Positions 1-9,083 of a DNA stretch of 64,000 nt are shown one piece after another. The first letter of the stretch is position 1. Every line of letters starts with the position of its first letter. The notes under the pieces were generated by a model. It was given only the letters and a program-made list of their open reading frames with translations, was not told the DNA's origin and ran no database searches. The stretch is taken from positions 21,222,001 to 21,286,000 of the forward strand of contig OX335647.2 in assembly GCA_946894095.1 (NCBI GenBank). Reading direction: 5' to 3'. Made by a program: the position numbers and the translations under genes. This stretch comes from Incurvaria masculella. Taxonomy: Eukaryota; Arthropoda; Insecta; Lepidoptera; Incurvariidae.

Positions 1-355
1 TTCTTAATTGAATTAACCAGTCACGAGCTATTGCAATCCATCTTGACCAACCAACCAAACTAACCAACTAACCAACCAACCAACCAACCAACCAACTTGA
101 TCACCTCATCGTAATCTGGTATTATCATGTCTGGAAATATTATTAATGTAGGCATTTTATTGAATCGCATCCTGTTGTACCACCTTGCGGTAGGTTTGTA
201 ATATCCCGAGTTTGTTCACGCGGGGAAACCAAAGAGTTCAATAGGAAACAACCGGGAGTCTGCCACAGTCGCAATTATGCTTTCCATTGCAAGTTAGGTC
301 CGCACCAACCACTTTCGTCACTGCCTTTTGCTCTTGTCTAGGGCACCGTTGAAGT
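1..355. repeat. AACC microsatellite in otherwise unique leader
   Basis: Positions about 46-94 are a slightly imperfect (AACC)n microsatellite. The rest of the stretch up to the first MITE-B copy shows no open frame, inverted repeat or recognised element. Confidence 0.7.
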
Positions 356-971
356 CAGAGCCCGTAGTCCCAGCTGTCACCTAAATTGGCGTTTATCGAA
401 TGGCGTTTGGAAATTGAAGAGCGCGCGCAGTGGGCGTTAAGCGAACAAACATTTGCGAGTCCGAGTTTGAGTTGACAGCTTGCTCAACTTTGCCGTAAAT
501 AGGTCAACGTTGCCGTTTACGCCGACTCCGCGTTTTCATACAAATCGGAAGTCCGATTTTCCCTTTGACAGCTTGAAGAAGTAAAACCACATAATATCTA
601 GTGAAAACCGGCCAAGTGCGAGTCGGACTCGCACAGGAAGGGTTCCGTACCATCGTACAAAAAAATACACAAAAATCACGTTTTTTGTATGGGGGCCCCC
701 TTTAATTTTGATTATTTTTTAATCTTACCTATTTGTTGTTATAGCGGCAAAATAAATACACACTCTGTGAAAATTTCAGCTGTATATCTGTTACGGTTAC
801 TGAGATACAGGCCAGTGACAGACGGACGGACGGACGGACAGCGGAGGCTAAGTAATAGGGTTCCGTTTTCACCCTTTGGGTACGGAACCCTAAAGACTTG
901 TATGGAGTTTGAGGTTTTTACGGAACTTCGAAATTCCGTAAACGCCAGTTTAGGTTACAACTGGGACTAGA
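356..971. mobile_element. MITE-B copy 1, interrupted by a MINE
   Basis: The left end CAGAGCCCGTAGTCCCAG and the right end (GGTTACAACTGGGACTAG) are imperfect inverted repeats that recur at 2509, 12193, 33412, 47364 and 56388. Internal landmarks shared by the family are GGCGTTTA near each end, the TACGGCAACGT-like block and the AAGCTGTCAAAG-type block near the middle. This copy is split by a MINE at about 604-894: the family sequence 'AATATCTAGT(A/G)AAAA' stops and resumes as 'ACTTGTATGGAG' beyond the insert. The terminal CAGAG would suit hAT-type elements, but I could not find an 8-bp target duplication at any copy, so the class is open. Confidence 0.8.
604..894 (+). mobile_element. MINE copy 1 nested in MITE-B
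   Basis: It begins CCGGCCAAGTGCGAGTC, which is part of a near-perfect palindrome (GTGCGAGTC/GGACTCGCAC), followed by GGGTTCCGTACC and an AT-rich middle. It then has a short (GACG)n run at about 818-840 and ends GGGTACGGAACCCTAAA. The terminal GGTACGGAACC is the inverse of the GGTTCCGTACC near the head. The family is abundant in Lepidoptera; its class (Helitron-like, SINE-like or other) cannot be settled here. Its host MITE allows the empty site to be inferred, and no clear target duplication is visible. Confidence 0.85.
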
Positions 972-2508
972 ACCTTAGTGGTCCCGAATGCTCCCAGCGC
1001 GACGGCTGCCCGAATGAACTTTCTCTCTCGGTGCGAGCCGGGCAGGTGCCCGCGCCGCGCCACCACGCTCATCACAACAAACCAGACGGACCGTCGCGGT
1101 CGGCGACGATGCCATATCGCCTCACCTTTCGTTCTTTCTCTCGTGTTTACCTTTCACCCGACCGAACCGGTTCCCGCGTGTTTTGGCACCGCCGCGAAGA
1201 CGATCCGGCGAAATTTGCAGCCGCGATACGCGCACCCGTCGCTTCGCGCACAGTTCGCGGTTTAGACAAACAATTTGCACGTTTCAATGAGCGCTATTTC
1301 AATGCGATTGCGCGCGGGGAACCGCTCGGGGTGATTGTAGAATTCCGCCGCGGAGAGGTATCGACCTGCGATAACATCGCTGCGTCACGTCACGTTGCGA
1401 CGGCGGAGGCGGCAGATAGCGGGCACTCATCTCGCGCTCGAAGGCCGCGGCGCGGCTGTTGCGAGCACCCAACGCGAAAGTGAAAGCGTCGTCCGCCCCG
1501 CGAGGACTGCAACTCGACAGGCCGACATCGCTCCCGGCGCCTCGACGCTCGCCAGGAAAACGAACCACGCTAACTAACTGGAAAACTCCGCCGGACGATC
1601 GCGCGCTGCATAATTAATCTCCGGCGCTGCGCCGGCGGCCACGGCAGATAAGCCGCGGCGTTCCGGCATCCCGCCGCCTCCAGACTCGGGCGCCCTGCGC
1701 CGCAATTAGAACCTCATTACGGGTCGAATAATGCCGACGCCGAGATAAGTGCAGCGGTGCGGAGCGTGTCGCGCGGCCGCCGCGCTGCAGCGATGTAATC
1801 GCGCGACTTTCTACGTCTCCGCCGCCGCGAGGTTTCACTTTCGTCCCGCGCGCCGCCGGCGGAATGCGACCGGACCTCCGACCCCGCCGCCGCCTCTCTC
1901 CGGCGACGCGCCGCCGCCGGCGCGAGGGAGCCGGCGCGTCGCGTAATACGTTTGTTTACGCGGCCCGCATTCCGCCGCCCGATCTTGACCTATCCGCTCC
2001 GCGATCGGGAGCGAATATCCTCCGCGTTTAGACGGATCTAATTATAATCGCGCCGGCTGCATCTCCGCGCGTGCATATAGAACCGCGCCGCGCTCGCTCC
2101 AAAGATAGCGGCGACCTGGAAGCGACGACGCTTCGGAAATACTCGCAGCGTAATCCCTCAGGCATTCGTCTAGTGTGAGTGCAAGTTTATTTTAATTCGA
2201 CACGTCGCCGTTCGGAATGTGGGACCGCGGCGGCGGGCGTCTCACTCGCGCCGTTGCTCAAGAGGCGGCGCGCTGCCAGCCACCCACCGGCGTCGGCGGC
2301 AGTGGCGGTCGCCAAATTGGTCGCGGCCGGCGCCGATTTGCCGCGGCATAGTTGCAGGGACGTTGCACCGCGTTCTAGGCTTCACTTCTGGCACTCGAGC
2401 CGGTATTATTTCGGGTGCAGCGAGACTGTCACTTTCGTTTTGCATTGCTGGGTGGCGAACCGTCGTTCGTTTGGACAGGTGGCTTCCGTTCGAAGGGAGG
2501 AACGGGGT
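972..2508. other. CpG-rich unique island
   Basis: About 1.5 kb of GC- and CpG-rich sequence, non-repetitive within this window. Many overlapping short open frames arise from low stop density and look like composition artefacts. AT-rich motifs such as ATAATTAATC (about 1611) and GCAATTAG (about 1701) are scattered in the GC-rich background. Such composition fits conserved regulatory DNA or a first-exon/promoter region, but no protein homology is recognisable. A TATA-like CATATAGAA (2074-2082) with a donor-like GTGAGT (2175-2180) is the only promoter-like arrangement seen, and it is weak. Confidence 0.5.
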
Positions 2509-2865
2509 CAGAGCCGGTAGTCTCAGTTCTCACCTAAATTGGCGTTTACGTAACTTCGAAGTTCCGTAAAAACGTTAAACTCCATACAAGTTTTGACTAG
2601 TTATTCTGTGGTTTTACTTCTTCAAGCTGTCAAAGTCAAACTCGGACTTCCGATTTGTATGAAAACGCGGAGTCGACGTAAACGGCAACGTCGACGTATT
2701 TACGGCAACGTTGAGTAAGCTGTCAAATCAAACTGGGTCTCGCAAATGTTAGTTCGATTAACGACCACTGCGCGCGCTGTTTAATTTCTCCATACAATTG
2801 AAAACGCCTTTCGATTGGTTTGCCGAAAACGCCAATTTAGGTGACAACTGGGACTAACAGCTCGG
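2509..2865. mobile_element. MITE-B copy 2
   Basis: Starts CAGAGCCGGTAGTCTCAG and ends at GGTGACAACTGGGACTAAC, the inverse of the start. Includes the palindrome AACTTCGAAGTT (about 2553-2564) and the family's ACGGCAACGTCGACGTATTT block. Uninterrupted. No clear target duplication. Confidence 0.85.
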
Positions 2866-3351
2866 GACGCGAGCGCGAATCGATCGGTTGCGGCGTAAAA
2901 ATGGCTCTTTATCTTATCGAGGTCTGCACAATGTTACTGCGGCACTGCGGAACTAAGCCAAATGAAATGCAACGCCCCGCTATTCGGAGCTGCATATTTC
3001 CGCCGTCGAGGCTGCCGCCGCGCCGCTCGTTGGTCGGACGCTAATGTTTGCACTTGCGCGTGGAGGCCGGCGGAGAGTAGCGACCCTTCCTTGCGCCCCG
3101 CCTTCAGTTCCCACGTGCGGAGGCGTCGTTTTTCTCCCCCGCGCGGCGTCCGGTCCCTCCGGTTGCCGGCGCGGCGCGGTGTAAAAATAGCCGCTGCTGG
3201 ACGTCTCGTTAGCCCGTCACGCTCGGCGACGCGCGGAACGCTCGCTCGCGCTCGGCTCGGTGGGAACGTGTCGCTCCGTCCCCCGTCCCCCGACCGCTCC
3301 TGTTCTGAACGTCGCAAGGAATGCGGGACTTTTCGCTTTGGTGACGAAGCG
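2866..3351. other. CpG-rich unique stretch
   Basis: GC-rich non-repetitive sequence between MITE-B copy 2 and MITE-A copy 1. Open frames on both strands overlap and have arginine/serine-rich, low-complexity translations typical of non-coding CpG-rich DNA. No recognised gene. Confidence 0.45.
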
Positions 3352-3353
3352 TT

Positions 3354-3901
3354 ATATTCCGGGAGGTCACGACATTTTTGGTCACGATAAGGAAAATGGC
3401 TGAATCTGGGTTCACATGGGAGAGACCAAACCTCTGATGCTAAATATGTCGGTCTGCCTGCGCCAAGTGGTTGCGTTATCTAGATTGGATATATAAAATA
3501 GATGTTGGTATGTACCTGCTGATGAATATACTACCTATTAACTGTGCAACAATAACCAGTTGTTTTTTTAATTAAATGCTTAAATATACCTAAAGTTATA
3601 TCTGTAACCTAAATCGCCTATAACTACGAAACGCAACCAAAAATTTGTTCAGTTTTTGAATTGCTAGCCAAGTATGTACTGATACTTTCATGCTTCGTCA
3701 TTTGCATCCGTTTACCTTATCAAATATATATTGTTGTCTCCATAACTACTTTTTCAGGCGCCGTATCTACGTAACGCAACCACTTGGACTGGCCACAGGC
3801 AGACTGGCACATTTAGCTTCAGAGGGTTGGTCTTTATTCCGTGAACCCAGTTTCAGCCATTTACGTTATCGTTACCATTTTTGTCGCGACCTCCTAGTCT
3901 A
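3354..3901. mobile_element. MITE-A copy 1
   Basis: Left end TTCCGGGAGGTCACGAC; right end is the inverse of GACTAGGAGGTCGCGAC. The terminal inverted repeats run about 130 bp (through the 'GCCAAGTGGTTGCGTT' block on both sides) at roughly 80 percent identity by eye. The element is flanked by TA at each end, as are the other five copies, which indicates a TA target duplication typical of Tc1/mariner-class non-autonomous elements. The interior is AT-rich and non-coding. Confidence 0.88.
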
Positions 3902-3902
3902 T

Positions 3903-4084
3903 TATCTCGCCGAGGTTCCCGCAGGCGAAGGAGTGACCGATTGTTTCACCTATGCTAAGTTTGTGTCTATCGGTACGGAGGCAGCGTTGCTCTCCGACGC
4001 CCATTCGAGCGAAAGTCTCAACGGCCTTCGTGCTGCGAGATGTGGGAACATATGTGGACGTTTGGGGCACGGTTTGACCGCATT
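3903..4084. other. Unique spacer between MITE-A and a solo right TIR
   Basis: About 180 bp of non-repetitive sequence with mixed composition; no element recognised. Confidence 0.4.
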
Positions 4085-4203
4085 GGCGCAGGCGCAGGCA
4101 GACCGACACTTTTAGCTTCACAGGGTTTGTCTTTATCCCGTGAAGCCAGTTTCAGCCATTTACGTTATCGTTACCATTTTTGTCGCGACCTCCTAGTCTA
4201 TAG
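4085..4203. mobile_element. Solo MITE-A right terminal repeat
   Basis: This matches the last ~120 bp of MITE-A, from 'GCGCAGGCAGACCGACAC' to CTCCTAGTCTA, without the rest of an element. It lies only about 180 bp downstream of the complete copy's right end, so the same terminus occurs twice in the same orientation. Confidence 0.8.
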
Positions 4204-4729
4204 GTAGGTTTAGCGACTATTTAACATACATTGACGCTTCAGTGTCTCTGTTTAAGCATTTGTTCGCGCAGGCACAGAGTTATATCTGGTAGTGGTGTCG
4301 CGGACCCGATGAGCAGGAAATGAATCTGCCTGGTCGGCGGAGCTTATCGCGACTAATTTCATTGGAAGGCGATTGTTTGCGATCGAATTTCGCCGTAATA
4401 ATGCGATTAGTTCCCACACGCTTGCGATCGCGGCGCCGGGCTCGGCTGACAAGTCTGTTGGCATTGCGGCGGAAAATGCAACGGAATGTACTCTTAGCCC
4501 CGATTGCACGAAGAGACGGCTGAGTTAATAAATGTTCAAACACGTCACTTTTAGTGAACCGCATGGAGTTCTTTTCATACTGTCCATACAAAGTGACGTG
4601 TTTCATCATACGTTGTCGTTGATTTTGATGTTTTGTCCTTTCGTGCACTCGGCCCTTAGCCTCTACTACGAGTTACACATCACTAAGATCATATATTTCG
4701 TTCGCCTACACCAATGAATAGAGCATTTG
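4204..4729. repeat. Unique region with dispersed repeat L (copy 1) and a hairpin
   Basis: Mostly unique. At about 4537-4602 two 14-bp arms (AAACACGTCACTTT and its inverse) form a hairpin with an about 36-nt loop. The stretch from about 4540 to 4675 resembles 7750-7858 (shared TCCTTT(C/A)GTGCACTCGG), which defines a two-copy dispersed repeat, L. Confidence 0.55.
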
Positions 4730-4734
4730 AGGGG

Positions 4735-4915
4735 GGACGCATCATAAAGTCCAAAAAGCACAAGGTCCAAAACCCATAGCGTCCAAAATACTTACGGATA
4801 CGGATATTTTTAATTGGGTTAGGTTAGGTTAGGTTAGGATATACACACGAAAAATACATGCTTTTGGACGTTCTGGGTTTTGGACCTTATGCTTTTTGGA
4901 CTTTATGAAGGCGAC
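4735..4915. mobile_element. MITE-D with internal TTAGG run
   Basis: An inverted-repeat element of about 180 bp. The left arm contains CATAAAGTCCAAAAAGCA and AAGGTCCAAAACCCA, and the right arm contains their inverses, giving arms of about 50 bp. The middle holds (TTAGG)4 at 4819-4838, the canonical insect telomere unit. No transposase. Confidence 0.8.
4819..4838 (+). repeat. Interstitial (TTAGG)4
   Basis: Four perfect tandem TTAGG units, the telomere repeat of most insects, inside MITE-D. Four units could be chance or part of the MITE consensus rather than a telomere relic. Confidence 0.85.
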
Positions 4916-4944
4916 CCATTTGAGGCATACTACACTAAATCGCC

Positions 4945-5173
4945 CGTCCATGGATTTCATATTTCCACACACTTTAATGGAATCGGCCCCCATTCCAGGA
5001 CCTTCCCTTTATGAGCACGGCTGCATTTAACTCTATGAAAAACACGGACAATTTTCGCATGGTGGCTTGGAATATCTTTTCATCGAATAGCCAACCGGGT
5101 GGGCTTTACCCTACCACCTAGTTTCTTCCATTCCGCTGTGCCGCTTTCGTCTACAAGTGCCTCAAGTTCGACG
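4945..5173 (-). mobile_element. SINE fragment, minus strand, degenerate
   Basis: Read on the minus strand, it matches the SINE body: the tract around AACCGGGTGGGC/ACCCTACCACCTAG, then AACACGGACAATTTTC, GAGCACGGCTGCAT and CCAGGACCTTCCC on the plus strand. The head is not recognisable. Confidence 0.7.
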
Positions 5174-5512
5174 CAATCGGCTCACCCCGGTCGGTGCGTC
5201 CCATAGATAAAAAAGAAGGAGATATGCCATCTAGCGCATTTACTATGAGACCCGCTGTCTCCAATTTTCAAAAACCACTGACCCAACTTAACTGTCCATG
5301 TCACATGCAAACATAGTCGCAGACGCATTGGAGGGTTTGTGTGGGTGGGAAATGACTTGACGAACGCATCCTTAGAGCGGTGTGGCGATGTTTCGACTGT
5401 GTCGCATACGACGCACCGCCGGATTCCCTTTAAAAGAACTCTGTTCACTTATTGCCGTATCACTTATGATTAGTAAAAATGTGTGAACACACTATACTCT
5501 ACAATGCATACT
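5174..5512. other. Unique stretch, nothing recognised
   Basis: An 88-codon minus-strand frame (5182-5448) is present but has no recognisable domain, and it abuts a decayed SINE. Confidence 0.4.
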
Positions 5513-5882
5513 TAGGCTGAGATAAATAGTCGTAACAGAAACTAACGCTGAGATAAATAGTCGTAACAAAAACTAAGACTAACGAAAAGTAATACTTTGT
5601 GACGTCACTTTGACACATTTTGTATGGACGAAATCTCAAAGTAATGCAAATTGACGTCACAAAGTACTACTTTTCTTTAGTCTTAGTTTCTGTTGTTGCG
5701 ACTATTTATCTCAGCCTTAGTTTCTGTTACGACTATTTATCTCAGCCTAAGACTAACGAAAAGTACTACTAAGTGACCTTGGCACGTTTTGTACGGACGA
5801 AATCTCAAAGTAATGCAAAATGACGTCACAAAGTACTACTTTACGTAAGTGTTAGTCTCTGTTACGACTATTTATCTGAGCA
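5513..5882. mobile_element. MITE-E compound inverted repeat with CRE sites
   Basis: The unit GGCTGAGATAAATAGTCGTA...CAGAAACTAAG...AAAGTA occurs in inverted orientation several times. The left side of 5513-5747 carries the terminus twice in tandem, and the right side carries the inverse twice. A further partial inverted unit fills 5748-5882. Perfect TGACGTCA palindromes (CRE/ATF-type) lie at 5600-5607, 5652-5659 and 5821-5828. Another copy lies at 11271-11415. Confidence 0.8.
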
Positions 5883-6178
5883 TTAGTGATTACCTATATA
5901 GGTGTGGAAATAGAGTTTCGCAGTTTCTGCGCGTACCCAAGTGTATAGAACTTACAATTACATGGTCACTTTGACCATACGGCCGGAGACGCGATATTGA
6001 GCGCACATGCCACTTCTCCTTCCTATCTCTTCAGCGGTGCGTCCCCTCGGAGTAACGGGTTACGGGCGACGCCGCAATCAGTCACACTCGCTCTTATCTC
6101 CGCTCCCCCAACGTTGATGGAGGTGTTTCTGCGCGACGGCACTGTGCCGACGGTCGCGTTCAATATTAACACAATCTC
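5883..6178. other. Unique spacer
   Basis: Non-repetitive, moderately CpG-rich in its second half; no element or gene seen. Confidence 0.4.
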
Positions 6179-6740
6179 CTATTCCGGGAGGTCACGACAT
6201 TTTTGGTCACGATAAGGTAAATGGCTGAATCTGGGTTCACATGTTAGAGACCAACCCTCTGATGCTAAATATGTCGGTCTGCCTGCGCCAAGTGGTTGCG
6301 TTAGCTAGATTGGCTACATAAAATATATGTTGGCATGTACCTGCTGATTAATATATTGATTGTCTGTACATATTCACAACTATTTATTAAGCAACAATAA
6401 CCAGTCGATTTTTTTATTAAAGACATATATATGCCTCAAATTATATTAGTTACCTAAATCGTTTATAACTACGAAATGCAACCAACGATTTGTTCAGTTT
6501 TGGTATTACAAAGCAAGTATATTCTGATACTTTCATGCTGCGTTATTTGCAACCATTTACCTTATCATTGGTTTTTTTTGTAACGTAAACTATTTTGTTC
6601 AGGCGCCTTATCTAGGTAACGCAACCACTTTGCGCAGGCAGACCGACATATTTAGCATCAGAGGGTTGGTCTCTAACATGTGAACCCAGATTCAACCATT
6701 TACCTTATCGTGACCAAAAATGTCGTGACCTCCTAGTCTA
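6179..6740. mobile_element. MITE-A copy 2
   Basis: Complete MITE-A with both inverted termini (TTCCGGGAGGTCACGAC on the left; GTCGTGACCTCCTAGTC on the right) flanked by TA. Its right arm is unusually close to its left arm (the inverse of ATTTTTGGTCACGATAAGG is retained), which suggests gene conversion between arms or a younger copy. Confidence 0.87.
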
Positions 6741-7134
6741 TCCACGCGAACGTAACAACACGGAGGTGACGCAGATGAAACCGCGAGTCGCCGTGCGCCT
6801 CGTGACGCGCGAGATAGGCGGAGACGGCGCGGTCGCGGCATCTGCGGGCCCGCTTATGGTCGTATTTCATCCTGGAATGACATTCAGGCATGGAGGTGAA
6901 GAATGTATGGAGAAATAACTTCCATACAACGAGCGCGCAAAAAATGACGCCACGCGACTTACAACATTATATCGCCGTACACATTTGTAGCGCAGTGATG
7001 AAAACGGGGAAAAATCCAATTTTAAGTCTCCCAAATTGGTAGGTAAATTGATAAAGATAAGAATTATCTTTCAATAAACCAATGGTCGTTACGTAATTCT
7101 TCATTCGTAATGATGTATTCAGCGAGTGCCGAAA
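6741..7134. other. Unique spacer between two MITE-A copies
   Basis: The first 120 bp are CpG-rich; the remainder is AT-rich. No gene or repeat recognised. Confidence 0.4.
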
Positions 7135-7136
7135 TA

Positions 7137-7694
7137 TTCCGGGAGGTCACGAAATTTTTGGTCACGATAAGGTAAATGGCTGAATCTGGGTTCACATGTT
7201 AGATAACAACCCTCTGATGCTAAATATGTCGGTACTGCCTGTACCTAGTGGTTGCGTTATCTAGATTGGGTATACAAAACAGATGTCGGTTAGTACCTGC
7301 TGATTAATATACTGATTGTCTAGAAATATTGACAAATATTAATTATGCAATAATAACCAGTCGGTTTTTTTATTAAATACTTAAACATACCTAAAGTTAT
7401 ATCTGCCACCTAAATCGCCTGTAACTACGAAACGCAATCAAAGATGTGTTCAGTTTTGGTAATGCTAAGCAAGTATGTACTGATACTTTCATGCTTCGTT
7501 ATTTGCATCCATTTACCTTATCATATATATTTTTTGTCACAATAACTACTTTTTCAGGCGCCTTAATTACGTAACGCAACCACTTGGCGCAGGCAGACTG
7601 AAACATTTAGCTTCAGAGGGTTAGTCTCTATGCTGTGAACCCAGTTTCAGCCATTTACGTTATCGTTACCATTTTTGTCGCGACCTCCTAGTCT
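7137..7694. mobile_element. MITE-A copy 3
   Basis: Complete copy with both long inverted termini and flanking TA. Its left and right inner blocks match copy 1 and copy 5 closely. Confidence 0.87.
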
Positions 7695-7695
7695 A

Positions 7696-8490
7696 AAACC
7701 AAAGAATATATGCCGAAACAAAGGCCAAATTCCTCCGGCGGCACAATTGACGTGTGACACTTTTTTAGTTCCATCCGTTCTCCTGTACATCATAGGTTGA
7801 CGTTGATTTAGATTTTGTGTCCTTTAGTGCACTCGGTCCTTAATGTCTATGTAAAAGGTGTATTTTTTTTTAATAAATTTCAAAATCCTTCGAAGTTTTA
7901 AATCAAACAAACTCAGCACGTCCTGCTCTCTTGAAGTGATTTGTAACTCTTAAATAGAGGCTCTGCTCGCGTGCTGCTGTTGCGAGCAAATGTTTACGGA
8001 TGTCGCGCCGCTACGCGACCCTATCGCTTTGACCCCTTCAATTTATTGTAACACTAGAAGAAATATAGTGTAAGCATGTGACTATGTGTTTATCGCAAGT
8101 ACATTATGTCGATGTCACATTAAGTTTCAAATGGAAGTGGTATTCCCTGAAACCAAGAGTCTATGTTACCACCCTGCTACCATAAACTTCTTTATAACTA
8201 ATAGCGAGCAAAGAAGGAAGGGAGTAGCGATTGAAATTCATTCTTATGTAGGCAGCGTAGCCACGAGTTAGTGGAAATCGTCTAACTGTTAGTAATAGAG
8301 GTAGGATGGGGAGGAATGAGGGATGGAATTTCCACAGAGCAACGTAGTAACTGTAGAACAGACTGAGCTACCCCACAAAGTCAGCCCTGTCAGTGACTGC
8401 AAGCCCAGCAGTGAGTTTTTATAATGTGAAATGCAACATAATGCAAATGGGTCCTGGATTACCAAATGTTATCCCATCCAACCTCAAAAT
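7696..8490. repeat. Mostly unique; dispersed repeat L (copy 2) at 7750-7858
   Basis: The L repeat matches about 4540-4675. The remainder, 7860-8490, is unique with no recognised gene. A 61-codon frame at 8086-8271 is not protein-like enough to call. Confidence 0.5.
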
Positions 8491-9083
8491 ATCAACAAAT
8501 ATAGCCAGCAAATCCTGATTCAAGACTTTTGTCCTCATCTTGTCCAAATCCTGATTCAAGTTTTTGTCCTCATCTTGTCGTTCACTTTTCGCATCTCTGG
8601 TCATTGTATCAACAAGTATAGCAAGCTAATCCTGATTAAAGTTTTTGTCCTCATCTTGTCGTTCACTTTTCGCATCTCTGGTCATTGTATCAACAAGTAT
8701 AGCAAGCAAATCCTGATTCAAGTTTTTGTCCTCACATTGTCGTTCACTTTTCGCATCTCTGGTCATTGTATCAACAAGTATAGCAAGCAAATCCTGATTC
8801 AAGTTTTTGTCCTCATCTTGTCGTTCACTTTTCGCATCTCTGGTCATTGTATCAACAAGTATAGCAAGCAAATCCTGATTCAAGTTTTTGCCCTCACATT
8901 GTCGTTCACTTTTCGCATCTCTGGTCATTGTATCAAGAAGTATAGCAAGCAAATCCTTATTCAAGTTTTTGTCCTCATCTTGTCGTTCACTTTTCGCATC
9001 TCTGGTCATTGTATCAACAAGTATAGCAAGCTAATCCTGATTAAAGTTTTTGTCCTCATCTTGTCGTCCACTTTTCGCATTAC
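8491..9083. repeat. 81-bp minisatellite, about 7 units
   Basis: The landmark TGTCGTTCACTTTTCGCATC recurs every 81 bp (about 8577, 8658, 8739, 8820, 8901, 8982, with a diverged last unit at 9063). CATCTTG and CACATTG variants alternate in the middle units, giving a 162-bp dimer pattern. The variant AGCTAATCCTGATTAAAG occurs in two units 405 bp apart (5 x 81). Because 81 is divisible by 3 and the unit has few stops, a 222-codon plus frame and long minus frames run through it. These look like by-products rather than genes. Confidence 0.92.

Noticed and set aside
689..970. Open frames with 'FLILPICCYSGK...TDGRTDG' translations (also at 17817, 28964, 37806, 50103)
   Set aside because: They are translations of MINE copies, repeated in every copy and crossing the CCGT/ACGG microsatellite; not host genes.
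1031..1483. 150-codon plus frame in a CpG-rich island
   Set aside because: Several overlapping frames on both strands are open because stops are rare in GC-rich DNA; no recognisable domain.
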